Assembly: GCA_030602845.1 (NCBI GenBank)
Contig: JAUVYZ010000178.1
Span: 1 to 5,012 of the forward strand
Direction: 5' to 3'
From: Phycisphaerae bacterium
Lineage (GTDB): Bacteria; Planctomycetota; Phycisphaerae; Sedimentisphaerales; Anaerobacaceae
Length of the DNA stretch: 5,012 nt
Shown here: positions 1-5,012 of the stretch, piece by piece
Numbering within the stretch: position 1 is the first letter of the stretch
How the letters are laid out: the number at the start of each line of letters is the position of its first letter
Position numbers and translations under genes: made by a program
The notes under the pieces: generated by a model
The model's input: only the letters and a program-made list of their open reading frames with translations
The model's database searches: none
Told to the model about the DNA's origin: nothing

Positions 1-130
1 GAAGTTAGCCAATGAAAATTTTGTTACCAGGGCCAAACCGGATGTAGTCGTCCGGGCCAGAGGCAGGCTGGCCGAGCTGTCAGAACGATTAAAGACCGTT
101 GAGAAACACCTTTCGGAATTAAACGGTTGA
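1..130 (+). CDS. valS: Valyl-tRNA synthetase, C-terminal end (partial)
   Basis: This is the 3' end of a gene that begins left of the window; 42 codons remain before a TGA stop, and base 1 is the last base of an earlier codon. The peptide opens with KLANENFVTRAKPDVV and continues with a charged, leucine-spaced helix ending in SELNG. ValS proteins end this way: a 'KL.NE.FV..AP..VV' segment leads into the C-terminal coiled-coil arm, which contacts the tRNA elbow. The enzyme charges tRNA-Val with valine in the cytoplasm. The catalytic HIGH and KMSKS domains lie outside the window, so the call rests on the tail alone, but that tail is distinctive. A 93-base gap holding a large palindrome separates it from the next gene on the same strand. 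Confidence 0.87.
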   Translation, partial: KLANENFVTRAKPDVVVRARGRLAELSERLKTVEKHLSELNG

Positions 131-132
131 CA

Positions 133-203
133 GGGGCCCCATTTTGCCCCCGCTGCTTCGTTTTTGCGAAGCAAAACGGCGGGGGTCGCAAAATGGGAAC
201 CCC
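133..203. repeat. Large imperfect inverted repeat between valS and the DUF151 gene
   Basis: The arms match in blocks. GGGG (133-136) faces CCCC (200-203). CCCATTTTGC (138-147) faces GCAAAATGGG (188-197). CCCCGC (148-153) faces GCGGGG (179-184). GCTTCG (155-160) faces CGAAGC (167-172) at the tip. The tip can fold a second way, with CGTTTT-T-GC (159-167) against GCAAAACG (171-178). It begins 3 bases after the valS stop, so it may end valS transcription, but no T-run follows on the + strand. It could equally be a dispersed palindromic element or a leader structure for the downstream gene. Pairing is read directly from sequence; function is open. Confidence 0.7.
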
Positions 204-223
204 GCAATAAAGGCGGTGCCAAA

Positions 224-619
224 ATGGAGACAGAAGCCGAATTATCACGTATAATCATTAACGAAACATCCGACCAGCAGATAATTGTCTTAAAAGAGCG
301 CAACGGCCAGCGCAGCTTCCCTATCGTCATCGGTATAGTTGAAATTTTCGCAATCGACCGCCGCTTAAAGGGCATCAAGGCGCCCCGCCCGATGACACAC
401 GATTTACTGGACAGCGTAATTGAAAATCTCGGCGCTAAAATAGAAAAGATAGTTATAAATGACCTGCGCAATCATACCTTCTATGCAAAGATACACCTGA
501 GTTTGAACGGGCGAACCGTTGAAGTTGACTCCCGCCCTTCCGACGCGATTGCTTTAGGGGCGGCGTCAAATGCCCCTATTTATGTTGCCGAGCACATTTT
601 CGAGATGACTTCCCAGTAA
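224..619 (+). CDS. DUF151 / bifunctional nuclease (BFN) family protein
   Basis: A 131-residue soluble protein covering essentially one BFN domain (Pfam DUF151). The family signature is clear: RSFPIVIG (residues 30-37), APRPMTHDLL (53-62), IVINDLRNHTFYAKI (76-90) and the closing VDSRPSDAIALG (101-112), followed by APIYVAEHIFE. Members include Thermotoga TM0160 (structure known) and plant proteins reported to have DNase and RNase activity; the bacterial role is poorly defined, so nuclease activity here is family-based only. The ATG at 224 was chosen because AAAGGCGG lies about 10 bases upstream and conserved sequence starts soon after (ELSRIIINE). An in-frame TTG at 164 would place 20 unconserved residues inside the palindrome and is less likely. 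It probably reads through from valS, since no promoter is obvious in the gap. Confidence 0.9.
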   Translation: METEAELSRIIINETSDQQIIVLKERNGQRSFPIVIGIVEIFAIDRRLKGIKAPRPMTHDLLDSVIENLGAKIEKIVINDLRNHTFYAKIHLSLNGRTVEVDSRPSDAIALGAASNAPIYVAEHIFEMTSQ

Positions 620-624
620 AAGCA

Positions 625-665
625 GGCCCCAAACGGCGACCCGCTATGAAGAGCGTTTGGGGGCC
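625..665 (-). terminator. GC-rich hairpin at convergent gene ends; terminator for lspA
   Basis: GGCCCCAAACG (625-635) pairs with CGTTTGGGGGCC (654-665), 11 base pairs with one bulged G, around an 18-base loop. It lies between the convergent DUF151 and lspA genes. Read on the minus strand, the stem is followed by TGCTTTTA, a short U-run suited to intrinsic termination. On the plus strand it is followed by CGAAAGC, with no U-run, so termination of the DUF151 transcript there is less certain. The lspA stop codon sits in the loop, so the last seven sense codons lie in the loop and right arm. Confidence 0.65.
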
Positions 666-1243
666 CGAAAGCTTGAAATAATCATTAACCCAACGCCGAC
701 ACAAAGCAAACTATCTGCGACATTAAACGCAGGCCAATGGTACTGCCGGTAATAGACATCAATAAAGTCACGCACCAGACCATTATTAAATATTCTGTCG
801 TAAAGATTGCCGCAGACACCGGCAGCGAAGAACGCAAGAGCGATGTGAACCAACTTTTGTCGGCTTCCGCTGAAAACAAAAACAGCAAAGATTACTATCA
901 AGGCAATAACTGAAACCGCTACTAATAAGTGATACTGCCCGGCGGCTATTCCAAAAGCGGCGCCTTTGTTTTCTATTGCCACCAATTGCAAAAAACCATT
1001 TATAATTGAAACACTATTACTATGCTCTTGCCGCAGCCAGTTGAAGACAGCCCATTTGCTCCACAAATCCAGCGTCAGGCCGGCCGCCATTAAAGGCCAG
1101 AAAATGAGCTGCGCCGCCAAATCCGGCAGTGCAAAAGCTTGGCGCTTCAAAAAAGCCCGGCCTGAACTCGGCCGGGCACTGCTCTCTTCTCTCTCGAACT
1201 CTGTCATAATTGGCGCTTGGCGTATCCGCTGTCGGCTATTCAT
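644..1243 (-). CDS. lspA: Lipoprotein signal peptidase (signal peptidase II)
   Basis: An inner-membrane aspartyl protease that cuts the signal peptide from diacylglyceryl-modified prolipoproteins just before the lipobox cysteine. Family motifs appear in order: LTLDLWSKW (residues 56-64, end of membrane segment 1), IENKGAAFGI (90-99), AGVCGNLYDR (141-150), VRDFIDV (157-163) and WPAFNVADSLL (170-180). The catalytic pair should be Asp159 and Asp177. Hydrophobic stretches near 43-66, 104-124, 131-147 and 178-192 fit the usual four membrane helices. At 199 residues it is longer than the usual 150-170 because of a hydrophilic, charged N-terminal stretch of about 40 residues. The first ATG overlaps the stop of the upstream gene by 8 bases (ATGAATAG), favouring translational coupling. 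An internal ATG at 1207 would give 187 residues; neither start has a strong ribosome site, so the start is uncertain. Confidence 0.95.
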   Translation of the reverse strand: MNSRQRIRQAPIMTEFEREESSARPSSGRAFLKRQAFALPDLAAQLIFWPLMAAGLTLDLWSKWAVFNWLRQEHSNSVSIINGFLQLVAIENKGAAFGIAAGQYHLLVAVSVIALIVIFAVFVFSGSRQKLVHIALAFFAAGVCGNLYDRIFNNGLVRDFIDVYYRQYHWPAFNVADSLLCVGVGLMIISSFRAPKRSS

Positions 1244-2234
1244 CTTGCTTTGAATATATTTCTATATATTTAAGCAGCCGCTCACGATTAGGTTGATTGG
1301 GCTTTAAGTCCAGAGACAGACGCCACTGCTGGATTGCTTTTGCCTTCAGCATCTCATCTTCATCATCGAGCGCCCTTAACATATAGGCAACCCCCAACCC
1401 CCTATATGCCTCCCAATCCTTATCATTTATCTCAATCGCCCTGCTGTAACTTTCCGTTGCCCGGTCCACGTCGTTAAGTCGCAGATAACAATATCCAAGG
1501 TATTGATAGGCGACATTGTTATCAGGCTGGATTTGTGTTACTGATGTTAACAGCTCTTTTGCAGGCTCACTGTAATTGGCTCTTAGATATGCAACCGCCA
1601 GCGAAGTCATAATATCAGGGTTATTACTATCTACTTCCAGTGCACGCTTATAGGAAGCGATGGCCCGGTCATAATCTTTTTGCAATTCATAAATATCGCC
1701 AAGCAGCTTTTGGATTTCACTTGCATTAGGGTCAATCTGTTCGACTCGTTCGGCTGCTGCCAAAGCATTGTTGTAGTCCTCAATTTCATAGTAGCTTTCG
1801 GCAGCACCGACATGCGCTTCCAGATGATTGGGCTTAAGTTCACAGGCTTTAGCGTATGCCTTGACCGCCTGTGCAAATTTTTCCATAATCTGGTAAACCC
1901 GGCCAAGATTGAAATAATCCTTGAAAGACCAGGGATTTAATTCTGTTGCCTTTTCATAGGAGGCGGCACTTTTTTCATAATCCTTTGTTTCCTGATAAAT
2001 CTCGCCAAGCAGAGAGTAAGCGAACAGAAAACGATTGTCTATTTTCACAGCGGAGTTGAGCCGTTCGATGGCCATTTCACTCTCATCGAGCTCCCGCAGC
2101 ATTACAGCATCGACATATAAATCAACCGCCTGGTGTCGTTGTTGTTGTTCCCTGGCACAGCCGGCCAAAAATAACAGGATTACCCCTGCCAGGCATACAC
2201 AGATTGCAGGACGGACATTTGTGCTATTAAACAT
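1236..2234 (-). CDS. TPR-repeat lipoprotein
   Basis: A 332-residue predicted lipoprotein. Residues 1-26 form a lipoprotein signal: an Asn/Arg-containing start, the hydrophobic run AGVILLFLAGC, and lipobox L23-A24-G25-C26. Residue +2 is Ala, not Asp, so sorting to the outer membrane is expected if Lol rules apply. The rest is about eight tandem 34-residue TPR units (approximately 37-68, 69-102, 103-136, 137-170, 171-204, 205-238, 239-272 and a longer last one at 273-313), many ending in the typical 'A.ELNP' or 'A.EIN' form. TPR arrays act as protein-binding scaffolds; the partner is unknown and no enzymatic domain is present. The ATG at 2234 was chosen because AGAAGGGG lies 7 bases upstream and the signal peptide then starts correctly; an in-frame GTG at 2294 would add 20 residues ahead of the signal. 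It shares a transcript with lspA, whose product should process it. Confidence 0.9.
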   Translation of the reverse strand: MFNSTNVRPAICVCLAGVILLFLAGCAREQQQRHQAVDLYVDAVMLRELDESEMAIERLNSAVKIDNRFLFAYSLLGEIYQETKDYEKSAASYEKATELNPWSFKDYFNLGRVYQIMEKFAQAVKAYAKACELKPNHLEAHVGAAESYYEIEDYNNALAAAERVEQIDPNASEIQKLLGDIYELQKDYDRAIASYKRALEVDSNNPDIMTSLAVAYLRANYSEPAKELLTSVTQIQPDNNVAYQYLGYCYLRLNDVDRATESYSRAIEINDKDWEAYRGLGVAYMLRALDDEDEMLKAKAIQQWRLSLDLKPNQPNRERLLKYIEIYSKQDE

Positions 2235-2253
2235 ATACGTTCCCCTTCTCTGT

Positions 2254-2333
2254 ATTAAGACAACCCTGCCGGCATTCAGCACACCCGCCTTCACGGGTCT
2301 AAACTCGTACCTGCCAAAGCAGGTGTCCTTAAT
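2254..2333 (-). promoter_or_regulatory. Candidate structured 5' leader RNA, cloverleaf-like
   Basis: Read on the minus strand (2333 to 2254), the leader can form a closing stem and three hairpins. P1 pairs AUUAAG-g-ACA with UGUCUUAAU (2333-2324 with 2262-2254, one bulged G; base 2324 is shared with P2). P2 is ACCUGC-UUUG-GCAGGU (2324-2309). P3 is ACCCGU-GAAG-GCGGGU (2298-2283, with one U-G wobble that would be a C-A mismatch on the other strand). P4 is UGCUG-AAUGC-CGGCA (2281-2267, one wobble). P1 ends only 5 bases before the Shine-Dalgarno sequence of the lipoprotein gene. It matches no riboswitch or tRNA I can name. Pairing is seen in one sequence; a regulatory role is inference, and a dispersed repeat is an alternative. 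Confidence 0.45.
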
Positions 2334-2342
2334 CGGCGACCA

Positions 2343-2370
2343 ATTATATCACAGTAACTATTGCTGTCAA
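2343..2370 (-). promoter_or_regulatory. Sigma-70-type promoter for the TPR lipoprotein-lspA operon
   Basis: On the minus strand a perfect TTGACA (2370-2365) and a perfect TATAAT (2348-2343) are separated by 16 bases. The predicted transcription start is near 2336, which leaves a leader of about 100 bases before the ATG at 2234, beginning right at the predicted closing stem. Exact matches at both hexamers make this one of the stronger promoter predictions possible from sequence alone. Confidence 0.75.
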
Positions 2371-2395
2371 AAACTTTTAGCGGCACAGAGAATCC

Positions 2396-2413
2396 CGTTT
2401 TTGAGCGTTTTTG
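2396..2413. repeat. Paired CGTTTTTG direct repeat between the divergent promoters
   Basis: CGTTTTTG occurs at 2396-2403 and again at 2406-2413, ten bases apart start to start, about one helical turn. The pair ends eight bases before the -35 box of the gpmI promoter and lies on the upstream side of both promoters. It could be a tandem operator, a T-tract bend or UP-like element, or chance in AT-rich DNA. Confidence 0.4.
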
Positions 2414-2421
2414 CTAAATGT

Positions 2422-2450
2422 TTGACATATTTAACACCGCTTTATATTAT
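2422..2450 (+). promoter_or_regulatory. Sigma-70-type promoter for gpmI (and probably mutL)
   Basis: TTGACA (2422-2427) is a perfect -35 box. After 17 bases comes TATTAT (2445-2450), one base off TATAAT. Transcription should start near 2457, giving a leader of about 77 bases that includes the 14-base tandem repeat. It points away from the lipoprotein operon promoter; 51 bases lie between the two -35 boxes, so a single regulator could affect both. Confidence 0.75.
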
Positions 2451-2466
2451 ATCGGGTTAATAAGCA

Positions 2467-2494
2467 AAAAAGGTAAAAGTAAAAAGGTAAAAGT
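2467..2494 (+). repeat. Perfect 14-base tandem duplication in the gpmI leader
   Basis: AAAAAGGTAAAAGT occurs twice head to tail (2467-2480 and 2481-2494). A complementary TTTTACTTT lies at 2503-2511. It can pair with AAAGTAAAA at the repeat junction (2476-2484), while its ACTTT part can instead pair with AAAGT at the end of the second unit (2490-2494). The two pairings exclude each other. The unit contains AAAGG-like, ribosome-site-resembling sequence. Whether this is functional or a slippage product cannot be told from one genome. Confidence 0.75.
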
Positions 2495-2533
2495 GCGGAT
2501 AGTTTTACTTTATATTCGAAAGGCCCTTCTTTT

Positions 2534-4108
2534 ATGGCGAAACAAAAAGTAATTTTGAAGAACAAGCCATTCGTACTGATTATCCGCGACGGCTGGGGTT
2601 ATAATCCAAATCCGGATGAAGATGACTATAACGCTGTCAAGTGCGCCGACACCCCGACAGATGACATGCTGATGGCCGAGTATCCAAACTGCCTTGTCCA
2701 TACCGCAGGTGTTGATGTGGGCCTGCCGGACGGAACGATGGGCAATAGCGAAGTGGGACATCAAAATATCGGGGCCGGCAGAATCGTCCCACAGGAATCT
2801 GTAAGAATCAGCAAAGCCATTCGCGACGGCTCTTTTTTTGAGAATAAGGAATTTCTCAACTTAATCAAATTTGTAAAAAACAATAATAGCAAAATGCACG
2901 TGATGGGCCTGTGCAGTGACATTGGTGTACACTCACTGCTGGACCACTTGTACGGCCTGCTTGAACTGGCAAAAAGAAACGGCATAAAAGATATTTTTAT
3001 CCACGCATTTACCGATGGCCGGGATTCACCGCCGAACAGCGGAGCAGGATACATAGCCGATATCGAGAAGAAAGCCGAAGAAATAGGCGCAGGCAAAATC
3101 GCAAGTGTTTCTGGCAGGTTCTACGCTATGGACCGCGACAGCCGGTGGGACCGCGTGCAAAAGGCCTATGAATGTCTGAGGATTGGCAAAGGTATCAAAG
3201 CAGCCACCGCAGCAGAAGCGGTTGCCAAAAGTTATGAAAAAGATGTAACGGATGAATTTATCGAGCCGACCTGCATTGTCAATAGTGACAATGAACCTTT
3301 AGCCACCATCGACGACGGCGACGGCGTAATATTCTTCAACTTCCGCGGCGACAGACCTCGTGAAATTACATGGGCATTCGTTGGGCGGGATTTCAAAGAG
3401 TTTCCGAGAACAACCAGGCCGAATATATGTTACGTCTGTACGACCGAGTACGATGCAACAATACCTGCACCGGTAGCATTTCCGAAGCCGCCCAAAATGA
3501 AAAATATCTTAGGGGCGTACTGGGGCTCTCTGGGGCTGAAGCAATTTCGCTGTTCCGAGACGGAAAAATATGCCCACGTTACCTTCTTCTTCAACGATTA
3601 CACCGAAAAGCCCTTCAGCGGTGAAGACAGGCAAATCGTGCCTTCGCCGCGGGTGCGAACATACGACTTGAAGCCCGAGATGAGCGCTTACGAGGTTGCC
3701 GGCATTGTACTGAAAAGACTCGACTTGAACAAATACGATGTAATGGTGGTCAATTTTGCCAATCCGGATATGGTCGGCCATACCGGCATACTGTCCGCAG
3801 CGATTAAAGCCGCTGAGACGGTGGATGAATGCGTCGGCAGAATTCTGGACAAAGTCAAGGGGCTTGGCGGCTCAGCTATAATCACCGCCGACCACGGTAA
3901 TTTCGAAAAAATGATAGATGGAAGCCCGGATAATCCGCATACCGCTCACACCATTGGCGATGTGCCGTTAATTATGTTCGACAAGCGTTATAAAAACAGA
4001 AAGCTGCGGGAAGGCGGCAGATTAGCCGACATAGGACCTACCCTGCTGGAAATGATGAAACTGCCGCAGCCCGAAGAAATGACCGGCCAAAGCTTACTTA
4101 AAAGCTAA
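2534..4108 (+). CDS. gpmI: 2,3-bisphosphoglycerate-independent phosphoglycerate mutase
   Basis: Interconverts 3- and 2-phosphoglycerate in glycolysis and gluconeogenesis through a phosphoserine intermediate, using two metal ions (usually manganese). At 524 residues it is near the usual length of about 510. Expected motifs are present: metal Asp19 in RDGWG; the nucleophile Ser72 in MGNSEVGHQNIGAGR; His133 in GVHS; DGRD (161-164); Arg195 and Arg201; Arg271 and Arg274 in FRGDRPRE; Lys345 in SETEKYAHVTFFFN; Asp412 and His416 in NPDMVGHTG; Asp453-His454 in TADHGN; His472 in HTAHT. Every catalytic and metal residue I checked is intact. The residue before the first metal Asp is Arg rather than the common Leu, and the loop after DGWG is Asp/Pro-rich (NPNPDEDD). 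GAAAGG lies 10 bases before the ATG. mutL follows 42 bases later with no terminator between, so co-transcription is likely. Confidence 0.96.
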   Translation: MAKQKVILKNKPFVLIIRDGWGYNPNPDEDDYNAVKCADTPTDDMLMAEYPNCLVHTAGVDVGLPDGTMGNSEVGHQNIGAGRIVPQESVRISKAIRDGSFFENKEFLNLIKFVKNNNSKMHVMGLCSDIGVHSLLDHLYGLLELAKRNGIKDIFIHAFTDGRDSPPNSGAGYIADIEKKAEEIGAGKIASVSGRFYAMDRDSRWDRVQKAYECLRIGKGIKAATAAEAVAKSYEKDVTDEFIEPTCIVNSDNEPLATIDDGDGVIFFNFRGDRPREITWAFVGRDFKEFPRTTRPNICYVCTTEYDATIPAPVAFPKPPKMKNILGAYWGSLGLKQFRCSETEKYAHVTFFFNDYTEKPFSGEDRQIVPSPRVRTYDLKPEMSAYEVAGIVLKRLDLNKYDVMVVNFANPDMVGHTGILSAAIKAAETVDECVGRILDKVKGLGGSAIITADHGNFEKMIDGSPDNPHTAHTIGDVPLIMFDKRYKNRKLREGGRLADIGPTLLEMMKLPQPEEMTGQSLLKS

Positions 4109-4150
4109 TATAAACGCACGCTGTTTTTCAGATGGGGGTGGGAGAAGACA

Positions 4151-5012
4151 ATGGGCCAGATAGTCGTCCTTGACCAGAATATGGTTAATATGATTGCTGC
4201 CGGCGAGGTAATTGAACGCCCTGCCAGCGTGGTCAAGGAACTGATGGAAAACAGCATCGACGCAGGAGCGACAAAAATAACAGTAACCATCGATGATGGT
4301 GGCCGAAAATTAATATCGGTCGCCGATAATGGTTGGGGGATGGACGGCGAAGACCTGGCCCGCGCATTCGAGTCACATACCACCAGCAAAATCAAAACCA
4401 GCTCCGACCTGCGGGGTATATCAACGCTTGGGTTTAGAGGCGAAGCATTAGCAAGCATCGCCTCGGTGGCACAAGTCAGGGGCGTAAGCAAAACAAAAGA
4501 TTCAACCAGCGCCAACTGCGTTGAGATTGATTGCGGAAATAAAGGCAGCGTCAGCCCTTGCAGCGGAGATTACGGCACAACAATCCAGGTCCGGGACCTT
4601 TTTTATAAACTACCCGCCAGACGCAAATTCCTTAAAACCGCCAACACCGAAATGGGCCACATCACTGAGCGCTTCATACGAACCGCACTGGCAAATGAGA
4701 ATCTGGATATGATGCTGTACCATAACGGCAGAGAGCTTTATCGGTTATCGAGCAAGGAGGGGCTTCGCCGGCGCATAGCTGAATTGTTCTCGCCTGATAT
4801 TTCTGAAAATTTAATTGAAACTGAAAGCAGCGAGAGAGAACTGCATATTTTCGCTCTACTGGGCAGACCCAGCATTTCGAGAACAAATAACAAATTTCAA
4901 TATGTATTTCTAAACGGCCGATTCATCCGCGACAAATTTATCTCGCACGCAACCAAAGAGGCATACCGCGGACACCTGGAGCCGGATAGATTCCCTGTCA
5001 TCTTTTTATTTA
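4151..5012 (+). CDS. mutL: DNA mismatch repair protein MutL, N-terminal part (partial)
   Basis: The first 287 codons of an open frame that runs off the right edge. MutL couples MutS mismatch recognition to strand incision through ATP-driven dimerisation of its N-terminal GHKL ATPase domain. Visible motifs: IAAGEVIERPASVVKELMEN (residues 15-34; Glu33 is the likely catalytic base and Asn34 the Mg-binding residue), DNGWGM (59-64), HTTSKI (76-81) with the ATP-lid region after it, GFRGEAL (94-100), LFYKLPARRKFLK (150-162, usually 'LF.N.PARRKFLK') and QYVFLNGRFIRD (250-261) in the transducer domain. The C-terminal dimerisation domain, and any endonuclease metal motif such as DQHAxxER, would lie beyond the window. 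The ATG at 4151 follows GGGAG with 6 bases spacing and gives the standard family N-terminus; no upstream in-frame start fits. Confidence 0.96.
   Translation, partial: MGQIVVLDQNMVNMIAAGEVIERPASVVKELMENSIDAGATKITVTIDDGGRKLISVADNGWGMDGEDLARAFESHTTSKIKTSSDLRGISTLGFRGEALASIASVAQVRGVSKTKDSTSANCVEIDCGNKGSVSPCSGDYGTTIQVRDLFYKLPARRKFLKTANTEMGHITERFIRTALANENLDMMLYHNGRELYRLSSKEGLRRRIAELFSPDISENLIETESSERELHIFALLGRPSISRTNNKFQYVFLNGRFIRDKFISHATKEAYRGHLEPDRFPVIFLF

Noticed and set aside
164..223. TTG start giving a 20-residue longer DUF151 protein
   Set aside because: The extra residues are encoded largely by the palindrome, are not family-like, and the ATG at 224 has a good ribosome site.
24..248. Minus-strand frame of 74 codons across the valS end and the palindrome
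   Set aside because: It runs antisense to the recognised valS tail and through the palindrome, and has no recognisable protein motif.
966..1253. Plus-strand frame of 95 codons opposite lspA
   Set aside because: It is the antisense shadow of a clear lspA gene, with no motif or ribosome-site support.
2254..2333. tRNA gene on the minus strand
   Set aside because: The outline is cloverleaf-like and 80 bases long, but there is no T-loop (GTTCGA-type) sequence, no normal D-loop, no 7-base anticodon loop and no standard acceptor end.
2035..2460. Plus-strand frame of 141 codons spanning the lipoprotein start and the divergent promoters
   Set aside because: It overlaps the lipoprotein signal-peptide coding and both promoters and has low-complexity composition; it is a shadow.
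2467..2494. CRISPR-like or phage attachment repeat
   Set aside because: The two 14-base units are directly adjacent with no spacer, and no cas gene, integrase or tRNA lies nearby.
3510..3540. G-quadruplex from spaced GGGG runs within gpmI
   Set aside because: Only three GGGG runs occur close together; a fourth is missing, and the stretch is well explained as coding sequence (GAYWGSLGL).
4105..4515. Minus-strand frame of 136 codons opposite mutL
   Set aside because: It is antisense to the conserved MutL ATPase motifs on the plus strand, so it is a shadow.

Overview
The window carries four complete or near-complete chromosomal gene blocks in a bacterium of moderate GC. The protein flavour suggests Planctomycetota, most likely a Phycisphaerae or Sedimentisphaerales-type organism. 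The clues are the DUF151 protein, the 524-residue phosphoglycerate mutase with an 'IIRDGWG' N-terminus, and a TPR lipoprotein next to signal peptidase II. This lineage call rests on remembered family resemblance, not a search, and should be held loosely. No phage, transposase, CRISPR array or integron signal is visible; this is housekeeping chromosome.

Left part (1-619, + strand): the last 42 codons of valyl-tRNA synthetase (valS), then a large imperfect palindrome of about 71 bases, then a 131-residue DUF151/bifunctional-nuclease-family protein. It converges on the next block across a GC-rich hairpin at 625-665.

Middle part (644-2370, - strand): a two-gene operon read leftwards. An eight-TPR outer-membrane-type lipoprotein is followed, with an 8-base overlap, by lspA, the signal peptidase that matures lipoproteins. 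It is driven by a consensus-quality promoter (TTGACA, 16 bases, TATAAT). The transcript should start almost exactly where an 80-base leader begins. That leader can fold into a closing stem plus three hairpins, and two of the hairpins look like related copies of each other. This leader is the most interesting item in the window.

Right part (2396-5012, + strand): a second near-consensus promoter faces away from the first and drives gpmI (cofactor-independent phosphoglycerate mutase). Its leader holds a perfect 14-base tandem duplication. The N-terminal 287 residues of mutL (mismatch repair) follow 42 bases after gpmI and run off the window edge.

Functionally, the genes cover translation (valS), a poorly understood nuclease-like protein, envelope lipoprotein biogenesis (TPR lipoprotein and lspA), glycolysis (gpmI) and DNA repair (mutL). 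No undescribed multi-gene system is evident. The novelty candidates are non-coding: the cloverleaf-like leader, the palindrome beside the DUF151 start, and the repeat-bearing gpmI leader.
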